From NCBI RefSeq assembly GCF_900169505.1, contig NZ_LT827021.1, positions 2,635,400 to 2,699,399 of the forward strand: 64,000 bases of DNA. Direction: 5' to 3'. Below, in pieces: positions 8,156-15,822 of the stretch. The translations under genes and the position numbers were made by a program. Position 1 is the first letter of the stretch. Every line of letters begins with the position of its first letter. The notes below the pieces were generated by a model. The model was not told the origin of the DNA. It worked only from the letters and a program-made list of their open reading frames with translations, and made no database searches. This DNA comes from Arabiibacter massiliensis (GTDB lineage Bacteria > Actinomycetota > Coriobacteriia > Coriobacteriales > Eggerthellaceae).

Positions 8156-8839
8156 ATGGCGAAGAACAGGAAACAAGGTTGGTTGAAGACGATGCTGGGT
8201 GTTGCGCTCGGGTGCGTGGTCGCGGTCGCGGCGGTGTTCGCAGTGACGAACATCGTGACGATCGCCACCGCGAAGGACCTCATCGTGGAGCCGCAGGCGG
8301 CCGAGGGCTTCGACGCGGACGCCATCGTGGTGCTGGGCGCATCGGTGCTCGCCGACGGTACGCCCTCGGGAATCTTGAAGGACCGCCTCGACGACGGCAT
8401 CGCGCTGTACGAGCGCGGCGTGGCGCCCAAGCTCATCATGAGCGGCGACAACTCCACCGTGTCGTACAACGAGGTGAAGGCGATGAAGGACTACGCCGTC
8501 TCGCAGGGCGTGCCGAGCGAGGACGTCTTCTGCGACCACGCGGGCTTCTCCACCTACGAGAGCATGTACCGCGCCAAGCACGTGTTCGGCGCGGATCGCA
8601 TCGTGGTGGCCACGCAGACCTACCACCTGTACCGGGCGCTCTACGCGGCGCAGGGCCTGGGCGTCGAATGCCTCGGCGTGCCGAGCGACTACCGCGCCTA
8701 CGCCAACCAGCTGCAGTACGACATCCGCGAGATCCCCGCGCGCACGAAGGACTTCTTCAAGACGCTCTTCCAGGTGCCCTCGACGTTCGTCGGCGACCCT
8801 ATCAGCCTGGACCAATCCGGCGACGTCACGGAGGGCTGA
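8156..8839 (+). CDS. YdcF/SanA-like DUF218 membrane protein
   Basis: 227 aa. One N-terminal membrane helix (about residues 10-32) is followed by a DUF218 domain with VVLGASVLADGTPSGILKDRLD, IMSGDN, AGFSTYESM and VVATQTYHLYRALYAA, the strand-loop landmarks of SanA/YdcF proteins. Family members are linked to envelope integrity, though the reaction is unknown. The ATG at 8156 is preferred over 8099 because the membrane helix then starts normally. It is convergent with the racemase-like gene, and a repeat element starts 23 bp after its stop codon. Confidence 0.82.
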   Translation: MAKNRKQGWLKTMLGVALGCVVAVAAVFAVTNIVTIATAKDLIVEPQAAEGFDADAIVVLGASVLADGTPSGILKDRLDDGIALYERGVAPKLIMSGDNSTVSYNEVKAMKDYAVSQGVPSEDVFCDHAGFSTYESMYRAKHVFGADRIVVATQTYHLYRALYAAQGLGVECLGVPSDYRAYANQLQYDIREIPARTKDFFKTLFQVPSTFVGDPISLDQSGDVTEG

Positions 8840-8862
8840 GCCGGCAGATCCAGGCTCGATGC

Positions 8863-8989
8863 GGCAGGATTTTTCGGCTGTGGCACAGATTTTGGCCCTA
8901 CGGCCGCCTTTTGCGGGTGTCGCGCGACGTTTCCCCAGGTCGGTTTTCGCGCCGGGCCGCCCGCTCTGCCACAGCCGAAAAATCCTGCC
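8863..8989. repeat. 127-bp element with 23-24-bp terminal inverted repeats, copy 1
   Basis: Left arm 8863-8885 begins GGCAGGATTTTTCGG and its exact complement is at 8967-8989. The interior carries a segment (CGACGTTTCCCCAGGTCG near 8926-8943) that recurs, in inverted orientation, inside the second copy at 43920-44047. The arrangement resembles a non-autonomous mobile or REP-like element. The stop codon of the racemase-like gene lies inside it. Confidence 0.7.
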
Positions 8990-9644
8990 ACAAGCATCCG
9001 GACATCACGCGCAGGAGGGCTTCGGCTTCGCAGGTTACGGGGTCGAGCACGGGGATGCCGGCGGCTTGCTGGAGGGCGGGGGCCAGGTTGATGGTGGAGA
9101 AGCCGGTGCAGGCGAGCGCGATGACGGCGGCGCCCGCATCGCGCAGGTCGCGCGCGGCGTCGAGCGCGGCGGCCTGCCCCGCAGCCCCAAGCAGGTCGCG
9201 CGTGTCGCGCACGCCTTCCGGCACGACGTTCGCCAGCAGGCGCTCGCCCAGGATGCGCGCGAATGCCTCCGGCGCGTCGGGCGTGATGCCGATGACGCCC
9301 ACGGGCCCGTCCGCCAACGCGGCCGCCGCCGCGGCCATGCTCTCGCCGGCTCCCACCACCGGCACACCCGCGACGGCGCGCGCCTCGGCCACGCCGGGGT
9401 CGTCGGCGCAGCTCACGACGATGCCGTCCACGCCCGACGCCTCCAGCTCGCGCGCGAGCGCCACCACCTTCGGCACGGCCGCGCGCTTGGTGGCGGCGTC
9501 GTGCACGCCCTCGGGCTGGTCGGGGATGCAGCGCGACACGGCGCGCACCTGCGGGAACATCCGCTCGATGAGCCGCCCGTGCGCCTCCACCCGCTCCTGC
9601 TCCTGCGTGATGACCCGTATGATGCCCACCGCCAGCTCGTCCAT
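8898..9644 (-). CDS. Asp/Glu/hydantoin racemase-family protein
   Basis: 248 aa. Two cysteines in family-typical places, VVSCADD and ALACTGF, would be the pair of catalytic acid/bases of aspartate/glutamate/hydantoin racemases. The GxGE segment (VVGAGESMAAAAAALAD) and LDPVTCEAEALL also fit. Substrate is unknown. It starts two bases after the stop of the upstream LuxR-type regulator, so the two are co-transcribed. The last 30 or so residues are encoded inside the 127-bp repeat element, so the natural C-terminus may have been replaced by an insertion. Confidence 0.78.
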   Translation of the reverse strand: MDELAVGIIRVITQEQERVEAHGRLIERMFPQVRAVSRCIPDQPEGVHDAATKRAAVPKVVALARELEASGVDGIVVSCADDPGVAEARAVAGVPVVGAGESMAAAAAALADGPVGVIGITPDAPEAFARILGERLLANVVPEGVRDTRDLLGAAGQAAALDAARDLRDAGAAVIALACTGFSTINLAPALQQAAGIPVLDPVTCEAEALLRVMSGCLWQDFSAVAERAARRENRPGETSRDTRKRRP

Positions 9645-9646
9645 GG

Positions 9647-11182
9647 CTACACGTACCTTTCGATGAGATCGATCAGGTCCTGCTTCGAGTGCAGGGCCGT
9701 CTTCTCAAGTATACGCCTGGTGTGCGTGCGCACGGTGCTCTCCGACACAAACAGCGCCTCGGCGATCACCTTGGCCGAGCGTCCGCGCGCCAGGTACGGC
9801 AGCACCTCGGCCTCGCGCCGCGTGAGCCCGTAGTAGCCGGCTATCTGGTCGAGCACGTCGCCGTCGGGCTCTGCGGCGGCCTCCGGGACAGGCGGGGGCT
9901 CCTCCTTGGGTTCGGCAGGCGCCGCCGCCAGCTCCTCCTCCTTCGCCCGGGCCCCGCCAAAGTGCAGAAACGAGAACCGATGCCGCGCGTGATGCAGCAG
10001 CGCGAGCATGGCAAGCACGTACACCGCACCCACCGACACGCCGATGACCAGGAGGGACGGGCTCTCCGGAATGAGCATGACCACATAGCCGATGCCGATG
10101 CCCACCAGCCGTGCGATGATGGACACGCCGCGCACGATGCCGCCCACCACGAAGCCGGAGACGGCCAGGTCGTAGGCGGTCGAGGTCACCATGTACCAGA
10201 TGATCACGTCGAACACGCCGTAGCAGGCGCTCATCACCACATTGAGCTCCACGGGGTTGGTGGTCCAGAACACCGGCATGAGCGCGAACAGCACCACGAG
10301 GATGGGCACGATCACCTTGAACGTGAGCGCCAGATCGATGCGCCGCCGGGCGAACAGCACGAGCCCGATGAGCGCGAGCGCCGCCGCCACGTTGGCGACG
10401 AGCGGCAGCCGGTGCGCCTCGTAGGCGGAGTCCACCGAGATCACCGTCATCTGCCACACGAACCCGAACAGGCACGACAGCACGAGGCTCGCCAGGATCA
10501 GGCTCACGAGCGAGCCGAGCGCGGTCCGGTACCGCTGCGGATCGGGGGAGGGCGCCGCGCGGTCGGCCGGCACCTCGCGGTTGCAGCGCGCCAGGCACAG
10601 CTGCGACAGCACGGGCAGGGGCAGCATGAGCGCGAGCGCGGGCGCCCCCAGCTCCTCGGAGCAGAACGAGAACGCCACGAACAGCAGCGCCGTGAGCAGC
10701 AGCACCGCCGGCAGGTAGAACGACGTGCGCGAGGGGTGCATGCGCCCGAGGCATTCCGCCCAGCTTCCCCAGAAGTAGCCGAAGCCCACGCCCGTCAGCA
10801 CCGCGCCCGCCAGAAGCATCGCGAGCGCCGGCACCTCGGGCAGGCCCGCGCTTGCGGCCGCGCCCGAGCCGGCCAGCAGCCCGAGTCCCGCCATGATGCA
10901 CGCCGTGAACGCGGGCGCGGGCAGCCGGTCGTAGAACGCGGGGGTGCGCTCCATGCGCGAAGCCACGAGGAACAGGGTGGTCATGTTGGCCACGAACGAC
11001 ACGATAACCACGAGCGTCTGGTGCCCGGTGGTGTCGAAGGGCCCCGAAAGCAGGATGGAGCTGCGGAACGTGAGCATGCTGCACGCCCAGAAGAACGCCA
11101 GCCCGAGATGGCGCACGCGCAACGTCTTCCACACCATGCGCATGCTGCGTCGATCGCGTGTTCGCGAAGGGCGTTCGGGCAT
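9647..11182 (-). CDS. Membrane-spanning LuxR-type regulator, module 1
   Basis: 511 aa. About twelve predicted TM helices fill residues 20-400, arranged like a transporter; a proline/glutamate/alanine-rich linker then leads to a C-terminal LuxR helix-turn-helix (LTRREAEVLPYLARGRSAKVIAEALF, then VRTHTRRILEKT). The protein probably recognises a small molecule in the membrane and activates the divergent reductase operon. Membrane LuxR regulators of this kind are known in Eggerthella lenta, where members control catechol dehydroxylases. Start 11182 has GAGGAGGGGG upstream. It is paralogous to the regulator at 15823-17343 throughout its length. The racemase-like gene follows at once. Confidence 0.9.
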   Translation of the reverse strand: MPERPSRTRDRRSMRMVWKTLRVRHLGLAFFWACSMLTFRSSILLSGPFDTTGHQTLVVIVSFVANMTTLFLVASRMERTPAFYDRLPAPAFTACIMAGLGLLAGSGAAASAGLPEVPALAMLLAGAVLTGVGFGYFWGSWAECLGRMHPSRTSFYLPAVLLLTALLFVAFSFCSEELGAPALALMLPLPVLSQLCLARCNREVPADRAAPSPDPQRYRTALGSLVSLILASLVLSCLFGFVWQMTVISVDSAYEAHRLPLVANVAAALALIGLVLFARRRIDLALTFKVIVPILVVLFALMPVFWTTNPVELNVVMSACYGVFDVIIWYMVTSTAYDLAVSGFVVGGIVRGVSIIARLVGIGIGYVVMLIPESPSLLVIGVSVGAVYVLAMLALLHHARHRFSFLHFGGARAKEEELAAAPAEPKEEPPPVPEAAAEPDGDVLDQIAGYYGLTRREAEVLPYLARGRSAKVIAEALFVSESTVRTHTRRILEKTALHSKQDLIDLIERYV

Positions 11183-11281
11183 CAACGGCCCCCTCCTCGT
11201 CTTGAGCGCGCCCGCTTCCCATCGGGCGGCGCGTCGTTCCCTCGATGTCAGTAAAAGCTTACCATCAGCGCAAACATTCAA

Positions 11282-11300
11282 ATCATCAATAATTGATGAT
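11282..11300. promoter_or_regulatory. Perfect 19-bp dyad, candidate LuxR operator (module 1)
   Basis: ATCATCAATAATTGATGAT is a perfect dyad in the gap between the regulator and the TorD-like gene. A TAGCAT at 11322-11327 could be the -10 element of the reductase operon, which places the dyad centre about 43 bp upstream of the predicted transcription start, as for class II activators. Similar 19-bp sites occur before two other regulator-reductase pairs. Confidence 0.5.
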
Positions 11301-11354
11301 ACTTGCGCGACACCCCCGTCATAGCATTTTCCGCGTCGAAGAAAGGGGGCTGCG

Positions 11355-12056
11355 ATGGCCGGCGTGCCAAATGATACCATACTGATAGGATTACTGGCGT
11401 GCGCTCCGGTGTTCTCAACCGGATTCGCTGACGACGCGCCGGAGGCCGACGCCGCCGGCATGCCCGAGGACGCTCGGCGCTTGCTTGCCGCGCACGGCCT
11501 TCCCGTCCCCGATCCGGTGGACTCTGCGGCGCGCCGTGTGGTGGAGCGCGAGGTGCTCACGCCGGGCATGCCGCTGGCGGCCATGCCGGTGGAGTCGCTG
11601 TACAAGCCGTGGACGTCCCTGCCGGGTTCGCAGTTCGGCGGCTCGCGCGGGCTGTACCTGGGCGACGCGGCGCGCCACGTGCAGTCGCTCTACGACGCGC
11701 TCCAGGTGGAGGTGCCCGAGCGCTTCGCGGCGATGCCCGACCACCTGTCTCTTCTCTGCGAGCTGCTGGCGCTGTATGTGGAGGCGGGCAACGACGAGGC
11801 GGCCCGCCGTCTCGCGCAGGATCACTTCGACTGGCTCGACGCCTACGACGCGGCGCTCGCAGAGCGCGCGGAGCAGGCGGCCTCGGCTCCGGCGTATGAC
11901 GAGGAGGGGCGCGCCGCCTTGGCGCGCGGCATCGGCCAGGTGCGCGCGCATGTCGCGCTCGCGGCCGGGCTCGCGCGGCTCGCGGGGCAGGGCGCGCCGA
12001 CGCCGGACGGGGCGCAGACGGCACCATCAAGGGAGGAAAGGAAGGAAGCGAAATGA
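11355..12056 (+). CDS. TorD/DmsD-like redox-enzyme chaperone, module 1
   Basis: 233 aa, helical. The family landmarks are MPVESLYKPW, the PDHLSLLCELLALYVEAGNDEAA segment and DHFDWLDAY, equivalent to the E-x-DHL...E and H-x-x-W regions of TorD-type chaperones. It would bind the Tat signal of the next gene product and assist cofactor insertion. The stop codon overlaps the start of the molybdopterin subunit (ATGA), supporting a dedicated role. An AAAGGGGG site precedes the ATG. Confidence 0.82.
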   Translation: MAGVPNDTILIGLLACAPVFSTGFADDAPEADAAGMPEDARRLLAAHGLPVPDPVDSAARRVVEREVLTPGMPLAAMPVESLYKPWTSLPGSQFGGSRGLYLGDAARHVQSLYDALQVEVPERFAAMPDHLSLLCELLALYVEAGNDEAARRLAQDHFDWLDAYDAALAERAEQAASAPAYDEEGRAALARGIGQVRAHVALAAGLARLAGQGAPTPDGAQTAPSREERKEAK

Positions 12057-14248
12057 ACTCATCCGTAACACGGAGGACGTTCCTCAAGGGGTCGGCGGCC
12101 ACTGCGGCGCTGGCCGCGACGGGCGTCGGCGCAAGCTCTCTGGGCGCCTGGCAGGCCGAAACGGCCCACGCCGAGGGCTCCTACGAGCGCAAGGAGGGCG
12201 CGTCGCTGTGCAACGGCTGCTCCAGCAAGTGCGGCCTGGTGGCCACCACGCTGGGCGGCCAGCTGTTCACGCTGCGCGGCAGCGACTCGCACCCCTACGC
12301 CAAGGGCACCATCTGCGGTCGCGGCCACGGGGTGGCGCAAATCGCCTACTCCGACGAGCGCCTCACCCAGCCCATGCGCCGCACGGCCGACGGCTCGTTC
12401 GAGGCCATCGACTGGGACACGGCCTTCTCCGAGATCGGCGCCAAAGTGAAGGACATCCTGGCGCAGAACGGCCCCGAGGCCCTCGCCATCGTGCAGGATC
12501 CGCGCCCGTCGGGCAAGCAATACTCCAAGTTCTTCATCAACGCGCTCGGCTCGGCCAACATCTACACGCACGGCGCGGCGTGCAACGCCTCCAAGGAAAG
12601 CGGCTTCGCGCAGACCATCGGCGCCGGCAACTTCTCGGTGGACTTCGGCAGCTCGAAGATGGTGGTGTTCATCGGCCGCAGCTACGGCGACGGCATCCGT
12701 CCTTCGTCGGTGCAGAGCCTGGCCGCCGCGGCCGACAAGGGCACGCGCATCGTCATCGTGGACCCGCGCCTGAACAACACCGGCATCTTCGCCACCGACT
12801 GGGTGTCCATCAAGCCCGGCACCGACCTGGCGTTTCTGCTGGGCATCTGCAACGTGCTCATCGAAGAGGACCTCTACAGCCACGAGTTCGTCGAGCAGAA
12901 CACGGTGGGCTTCGAGGAATTCGCGGCGCAGGCCAAGGAGTACACCCCCGCGTGGGCCGAGCAGCAGTGCGGCGTGCCGGCGGCCACCATCGAGGAGCTT
13001 GCCCGCGCGCTTGCGAAAGCCGCTCCGGCAGCTGCCATCGAGGCTTCCTGGCGTGCGGCGTTCGGCTGCTCGTACCAGAACTCGTTCGACACCGCGCGTG
13101 CGGTGGCGGCGGTGAACGCGCTTCTGGGCAGCTGGGGCGCGAAGGGCGGTGCGCTCATCACGTCCTCGCCGAAGGCGGGCGATGTCGATCCGCAGAAGTT
13201 CCCCAAGATCCCGAAGCCCGAGGCCAAGCGCGTGGGCGATGCGGACTACCCGCTGGCTCCCAGCGGCATGGGCACGAACCTGGCCGTGCTGCAGGCGGCG
13301 CTCGACGGCACCATGAAGGGCGTATTCTTCTACAACTCTAACGCCGTGCAGGGCTATGCTCAGCCGAAGGTGTGGCGCGAGGGCCTGGAGAAGACCGACC
13401 TGGTGGTGACCATCGACGTGCACATGTCCGAGACGGCGATGGCCTCCGACTACGTGCTGCCCGAGTGCAGCTACCTGGAGCGCATGGAGCTGCCGGAGTT
13501 CATCGGCGGCAAGAAGCACTTCGTGGCCATGCGCACGCAGGTGCTCGACCGCATCCACCCCGAGACGAAGTCGTGCGACGAGATCTTCGTCGGGCTTGCC
13601 GAGGCGTGCGGCGTGGGCCAGTTCTTCCCGTTCACGGTTGAGGAGCTTGCCGAGGCGCAGCTGGCCACCGTGGGCGTGAGCCTGGACGAGCTGAAGGAGA
13701 AGGGCATCGTGGAGCTGCCCGACCCCGGCTTTGAATACAAGGCCCCCAAGTTCAAGACGCCCACTGAGAAGTTCCAGTTCACCTCGGAGGCCGTGGGCAA
13801 GGCCGGCCTCAATCCGACCATCGGCTGGGTGCCGCGCCTGGTGGAGCCCAAGGAGGGCGAGTTCTACCTCATCGGCGGCAAGCAGGGCATCCACTCGCAC
13901 ACCATGACGCAGAACATCGCCAGCATGAACGCCATCTCGCGCGAGTACGGCCTGGAGCGCGCTTGGATCTCCGCGCAGGATGCGGACGAGCTGGGCGTTA
14001 AGGACGGCGACATGATAGAGCTCTCGTCGAGCGAGCATACCGGCCAGGTGGCGGCGCGCGTGACCGAGCGCATGCGTCCCGGCGTGGTGTATTTGCCCAC
14101 GCACTACGGCGGATCGTCGCCGTACCAGAGCCGCGCGTTCGAGTTCGGCCTGAACATGACCGATTTCGTGCCGTTCCACATGGAGCCGGGCACGGGTGCC
14201 ACCATGAGCCAGGAAGTGGCCGTCACGGTGAGGAAGGTGGAGGCGTAA
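12053..14248 (+). CDS. Psr/Phs-like molybdopterin oxidoreductase catalytic subunit, module 1
   Basis: 731 aa. The Tat signal is TRRTFLKGSAAT. A [4Fe-4S] site is formed by C53, C56, C60 and C88. Cys177 in AACNASKES is placed to be the Mo ligand, as in polysulfide and thiosulfate reductases. Central parts carry bis-MGD binding motifs such as IVDPRLNNTG and FYNSNAVQGYAQ, and the C-terminal barrel has THYGGSSPYQSR. It is an exported reductase working with the ferredoxin and NrfD anchor that follow. Sulfur oxyanion or polysulfide reduction is the family's usual role, but the substrate here is not known. It is closely paralogous to 18262-20457. Confidence 0.9.
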   Translation: MNSSVTRRTFLKGSAATAALAATGVGASSLGAWQAETAHAEGSYERKEGASLCNGCSSKCGLVATTLGGQLFTLRGSDSHPYAKGTICGRGHGVAQIAYSDERLTQPMRRTADGSFEAIDWDTAFSEIGAKVKDILAQNGPEALAIVQDPRPSGKQYSKFFINALGSANIYTHGAACNASKESGFAQTIGAGNFSVDFGSSKMVVFIGRSYGDGIRPSSVQSLAAAADKGTRIVIVDPRLNNTGIFATDWVSIKPGTDLAFLLGICNVLIEEDLYSHEFVEQNTVGFEEFAAQAKEYTPAWAEQQCGVPAATIEELARALAKAAPAAAIEASWRAAFGCSYQNSFDTARAVAAVNALLGSWGAKGGALITSSPKAGDVDPQKFPKIPKPEAKRVGDADYPLAPSGMGTNLAVLQAALDGTMKGVFFYNSNAVQGYAQPKVWREGLEKTDLVVTIDVHMSETAMASDYVLPECSYLERMELPEFIGGKKHFVAMRTQVLDRIHPETKSCDEIFVGLAEACGVGQFFPFTVEELAEAQLATVGVSLDELKEKGIVELPDPGFEYKAPKFKTPTEKFQFTSEAVGKAGLNPTIGWVPRLVEPKEGEFYLIGGKQGIHSHTMTQNIASMNAISREYGLERAWISAQDADELGVKDGDMIELSSSEHTGQVAARVTERMRPGVVYLPTHYGGSSPYQSRAFEFGLNMTDFVPFHMEPGTGATMSQEVAVTVRKVEA

Positions 14249-14249
14249 C

Positions 14250-14786
14250 ATGACCCGCTACGGAATGCTCATCAACACCAAGAAGTGCGTCGGCTGCTAC
14301 GCCTGCCGCATGGCGTGCCAGATGACCAACAAGCTGGAGCCTGAAGAGGCGTTCATCAGCTACAAGGAAATCGAGCAGGGCAAGTACCCCAGCGTGTACG
14401 CCGAGACGGTGCCCGTCCAGTGCATGCACTGCGAGAACGCCCCCTGCCAGCAGGTGTGCCCCACGCACGCCACCTATACCACCGATTCCGGCGTGGTGCT
14501 GGTGGAAGAGGAGAAGTGCATCGGCTGCAAGTATTGCATGGCGGCGTGCCCCTACGGCGTGCGCATCCAGATCGAGAAGACCGGCGTCATCGAGAAGTGC
14601 CGCTTCTGCTGGGATGGCGAGAACCCGGGCAACCCGCCGGCATGCGTGGGAACCTGCATCTCCGGCGCGCGCGTGTTCGGCGACCTGGACGATCCCGAGA
14701 GCGACATCTCGCGCGAGATCGCCCGCACGAACGCCCAGCCTCTCGCGGGCGACCTGACCGAATCCAAGATCTACTACGTGAGGTGA
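14250..14786 (+). CDS. Four-cluster [4Fe-4S] ferredoxin subunit (PsrB/NrfC-like), module 1
   Basis: 178 aa with four cysteine groups: CVGCYACRMAC, CMHCENAPCQQVCP, CIGCKYCMAACPYG and CRFC...CVGTC, the standard set of 16 cluster ligands. It relays electrons between the NrfD anchor and the catalytic subunit. There is no signal peptide; it is presumably carried out with the Tat-exported partner. Its ATG is one base after the catalytic subunit's stop. The product and that of 20459-20995 are nearly the same length and share most residues. Confidence 0.93.
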   Translation: MTRYGMLINTKKCVGCYACRMACQMTNKLEPEEAFISYKEIEQGKYPSVYAETVPVQCMHCENAPCQQVCPTHATYTTDSGVVLVEEEKCIGCKYCMAACPYGVRIQIEKTGVIEKCRFCWDGENPGNPPACVGTCISGARVFGDLDDPESDISREIARTNAQPLAGDLTESKIYYVR

Positions 14787-14792
14787 TGAACC

Positions 14793-15659
14793 ATGGTTTG
14801 GGGACCTATGATCGCATGGTACCTGTTTCTGGCCGGCGCGTCGGCGGGTGCCTTCCTGACCTCGGCTTTCGTTGAGGCGAAGTATCCTGACAGCGTGAAG
14901 ATGCGTGTGGCCGGCCGCATCATCGCCCCGGTGTTTCTGGGCATCGGCCTGGTCATGCTCATGCTGGACGCCGAGGCGGGGCTGCACAACCCGCTGCGCT
15001 TCTTCTTCCTGGTCATGAACCCGGGCTCGGTCATGACGCTGGGCGTGTACTTCATCTGCGTGTTCATGCCGGTGGCGCTCGTGTCGGCGCTGCTCGAGAT
15101 CCTGAAGAAGCCCGTGCCGAAGTGGCTCACGTGGATCGGCATCGTGTTCGCGTTCGCCGTGGCGGCCTACACCGGCTTCCTGCTGGGCGTGGTGAAGGCC
15201 TTCCCGCTGTGGAACAACGCCATTCTGCCCATCCTGTTCGTGGTGTCGGCGCTGTCGGCCGGCCTGGCCGCCACATCGCTGGTGGGCCTGATCGTGGACC
15301 GCGAGCGCTTCGAGCAGATGTGGCTCATCAAGAAGTCGCACGTCATCCTGTCGGCCATCGAGATGGTGGTGCTGTTCACCATGCTCCTCATCGTGAGCGC
15401 GGGCAGCGTTGAGGGCGCGGCGTCGGTGCACGCGCTCCTCGTGGGGCAGTACGCCCCGGCGTTCTGGGGCGGGCTCGTGCTGCTGGGCCTCGTGGCGCCG
15501 TTCATCATCGAGGGCTACCCGGTGTTCATCACGAAACGCGTCGAGACGTCCATGACCTCCATGGTGGTGAGCGTCATCGGCGAGGCCGGCGTCCTGGTGG
15601 GCGGCTTCGTCCTGCGCCTCCTGGTGATCCTGGCCGCGCTCCCGGTGATGTACCTGTAG
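14793..15659 (+). CDS. NrfD/PsrC-like membrane anchor, module 1
   Basis: 288 aa with about eight TM helices, beginning WGPMIAWYLFLAGASAGAF, the typical NrfD/PsrC first helix. It would oxidise membrane quinol and pass electrons to the ferredoxin subunit. The B/C junction, including the GAGGTG ribosome site and the first codons, is identical over about 74 nt to that of the second module (14775-14848 here), which suggests recent duplication or gene conversion. Confidence 0.92.
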   Translation: MVWGPMIAWYLFLAGASAGAFLTSAFVEAKYPDSVKMRVAGRIIAPVFLGIGLVMLMLDAEAGLHNPLRFFFLVMNPGSVMTLGVYFICVFMPVALVSALLEILKKPVPKWLTWIGIVFAFAVAAYTGFLLGVVKAFPLWNNAILPILFVVSALSAGLAATSLVGLIVDRERFEQMWLIKKSHVILSAIEMVVLFTMLLIVSAGSVEGAASVHALLVGQYAPAFWGGLVLLGLVAPFIIEGYPVFITKRVETSMTSMVVSVIGEAGVLVGGFVLRLLVILAALPVMYL

Positions 15660-15690
15660 CGCCTCCGAGCGACATACCCGCACTGCCCCC

Positions 15691-15724
15691 ACGGGCGCCG
15701 CACCCCCTCCGCGGCGCCCGTTTT
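15691..15724 (+). terminator. Intrinsic terminator of reductase module 1
   Basis: An 11-bp stem ACGGGCGCCGC / GCGGCGCCCGT followed directly by TTTT lies 31 bp after the NrfD stop codon. It has the form of a rho-independent terminator. Confidence 0.75.
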
Positions 15725-15730
15725 GCGCGC

Positions 15731-15786
15731 ATTGTCGCCCCAAAAACACGCCTCGAGAGCCAAAAGCGTGTTTTTGGGGCGACAAT
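15731..15786. repeat. 56-nt hairpin repeat, copy 1
   Basis: Perfect 21-bp arms at 15731-15751 and 15766-15786 enclose a 14-nt loop. The arm pattern is ATTGTCG-n-CC-n-AAA-n-ACACGC. A second copy with compensating base changes is at 31750-31805 and a diverged one at 31677-31733. It lies between convergent genes just past a terminator. Confidence 0.7.
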
Positions 15787-15822
15787 GATGGGGGCTCGCA
15801 GCGCCCCCTCGGCCCCGAGCCG

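Noticed and set aside
7993..8469. N-terminal extension of the sirtuin
   Set aside because: The extension runs into the divergent YdcF-like gene and is not sirtuin-like; a good ribosome site supports the start at 7992.
9689..11254. Long open frame on the plus strand opposite the LuxR-type gene
   Set aside because: Its translation is Arg/His/Gln-rich low-complexity, typical of antisense frames in GC-rich genes; the minus strand encodes a clear regulator.
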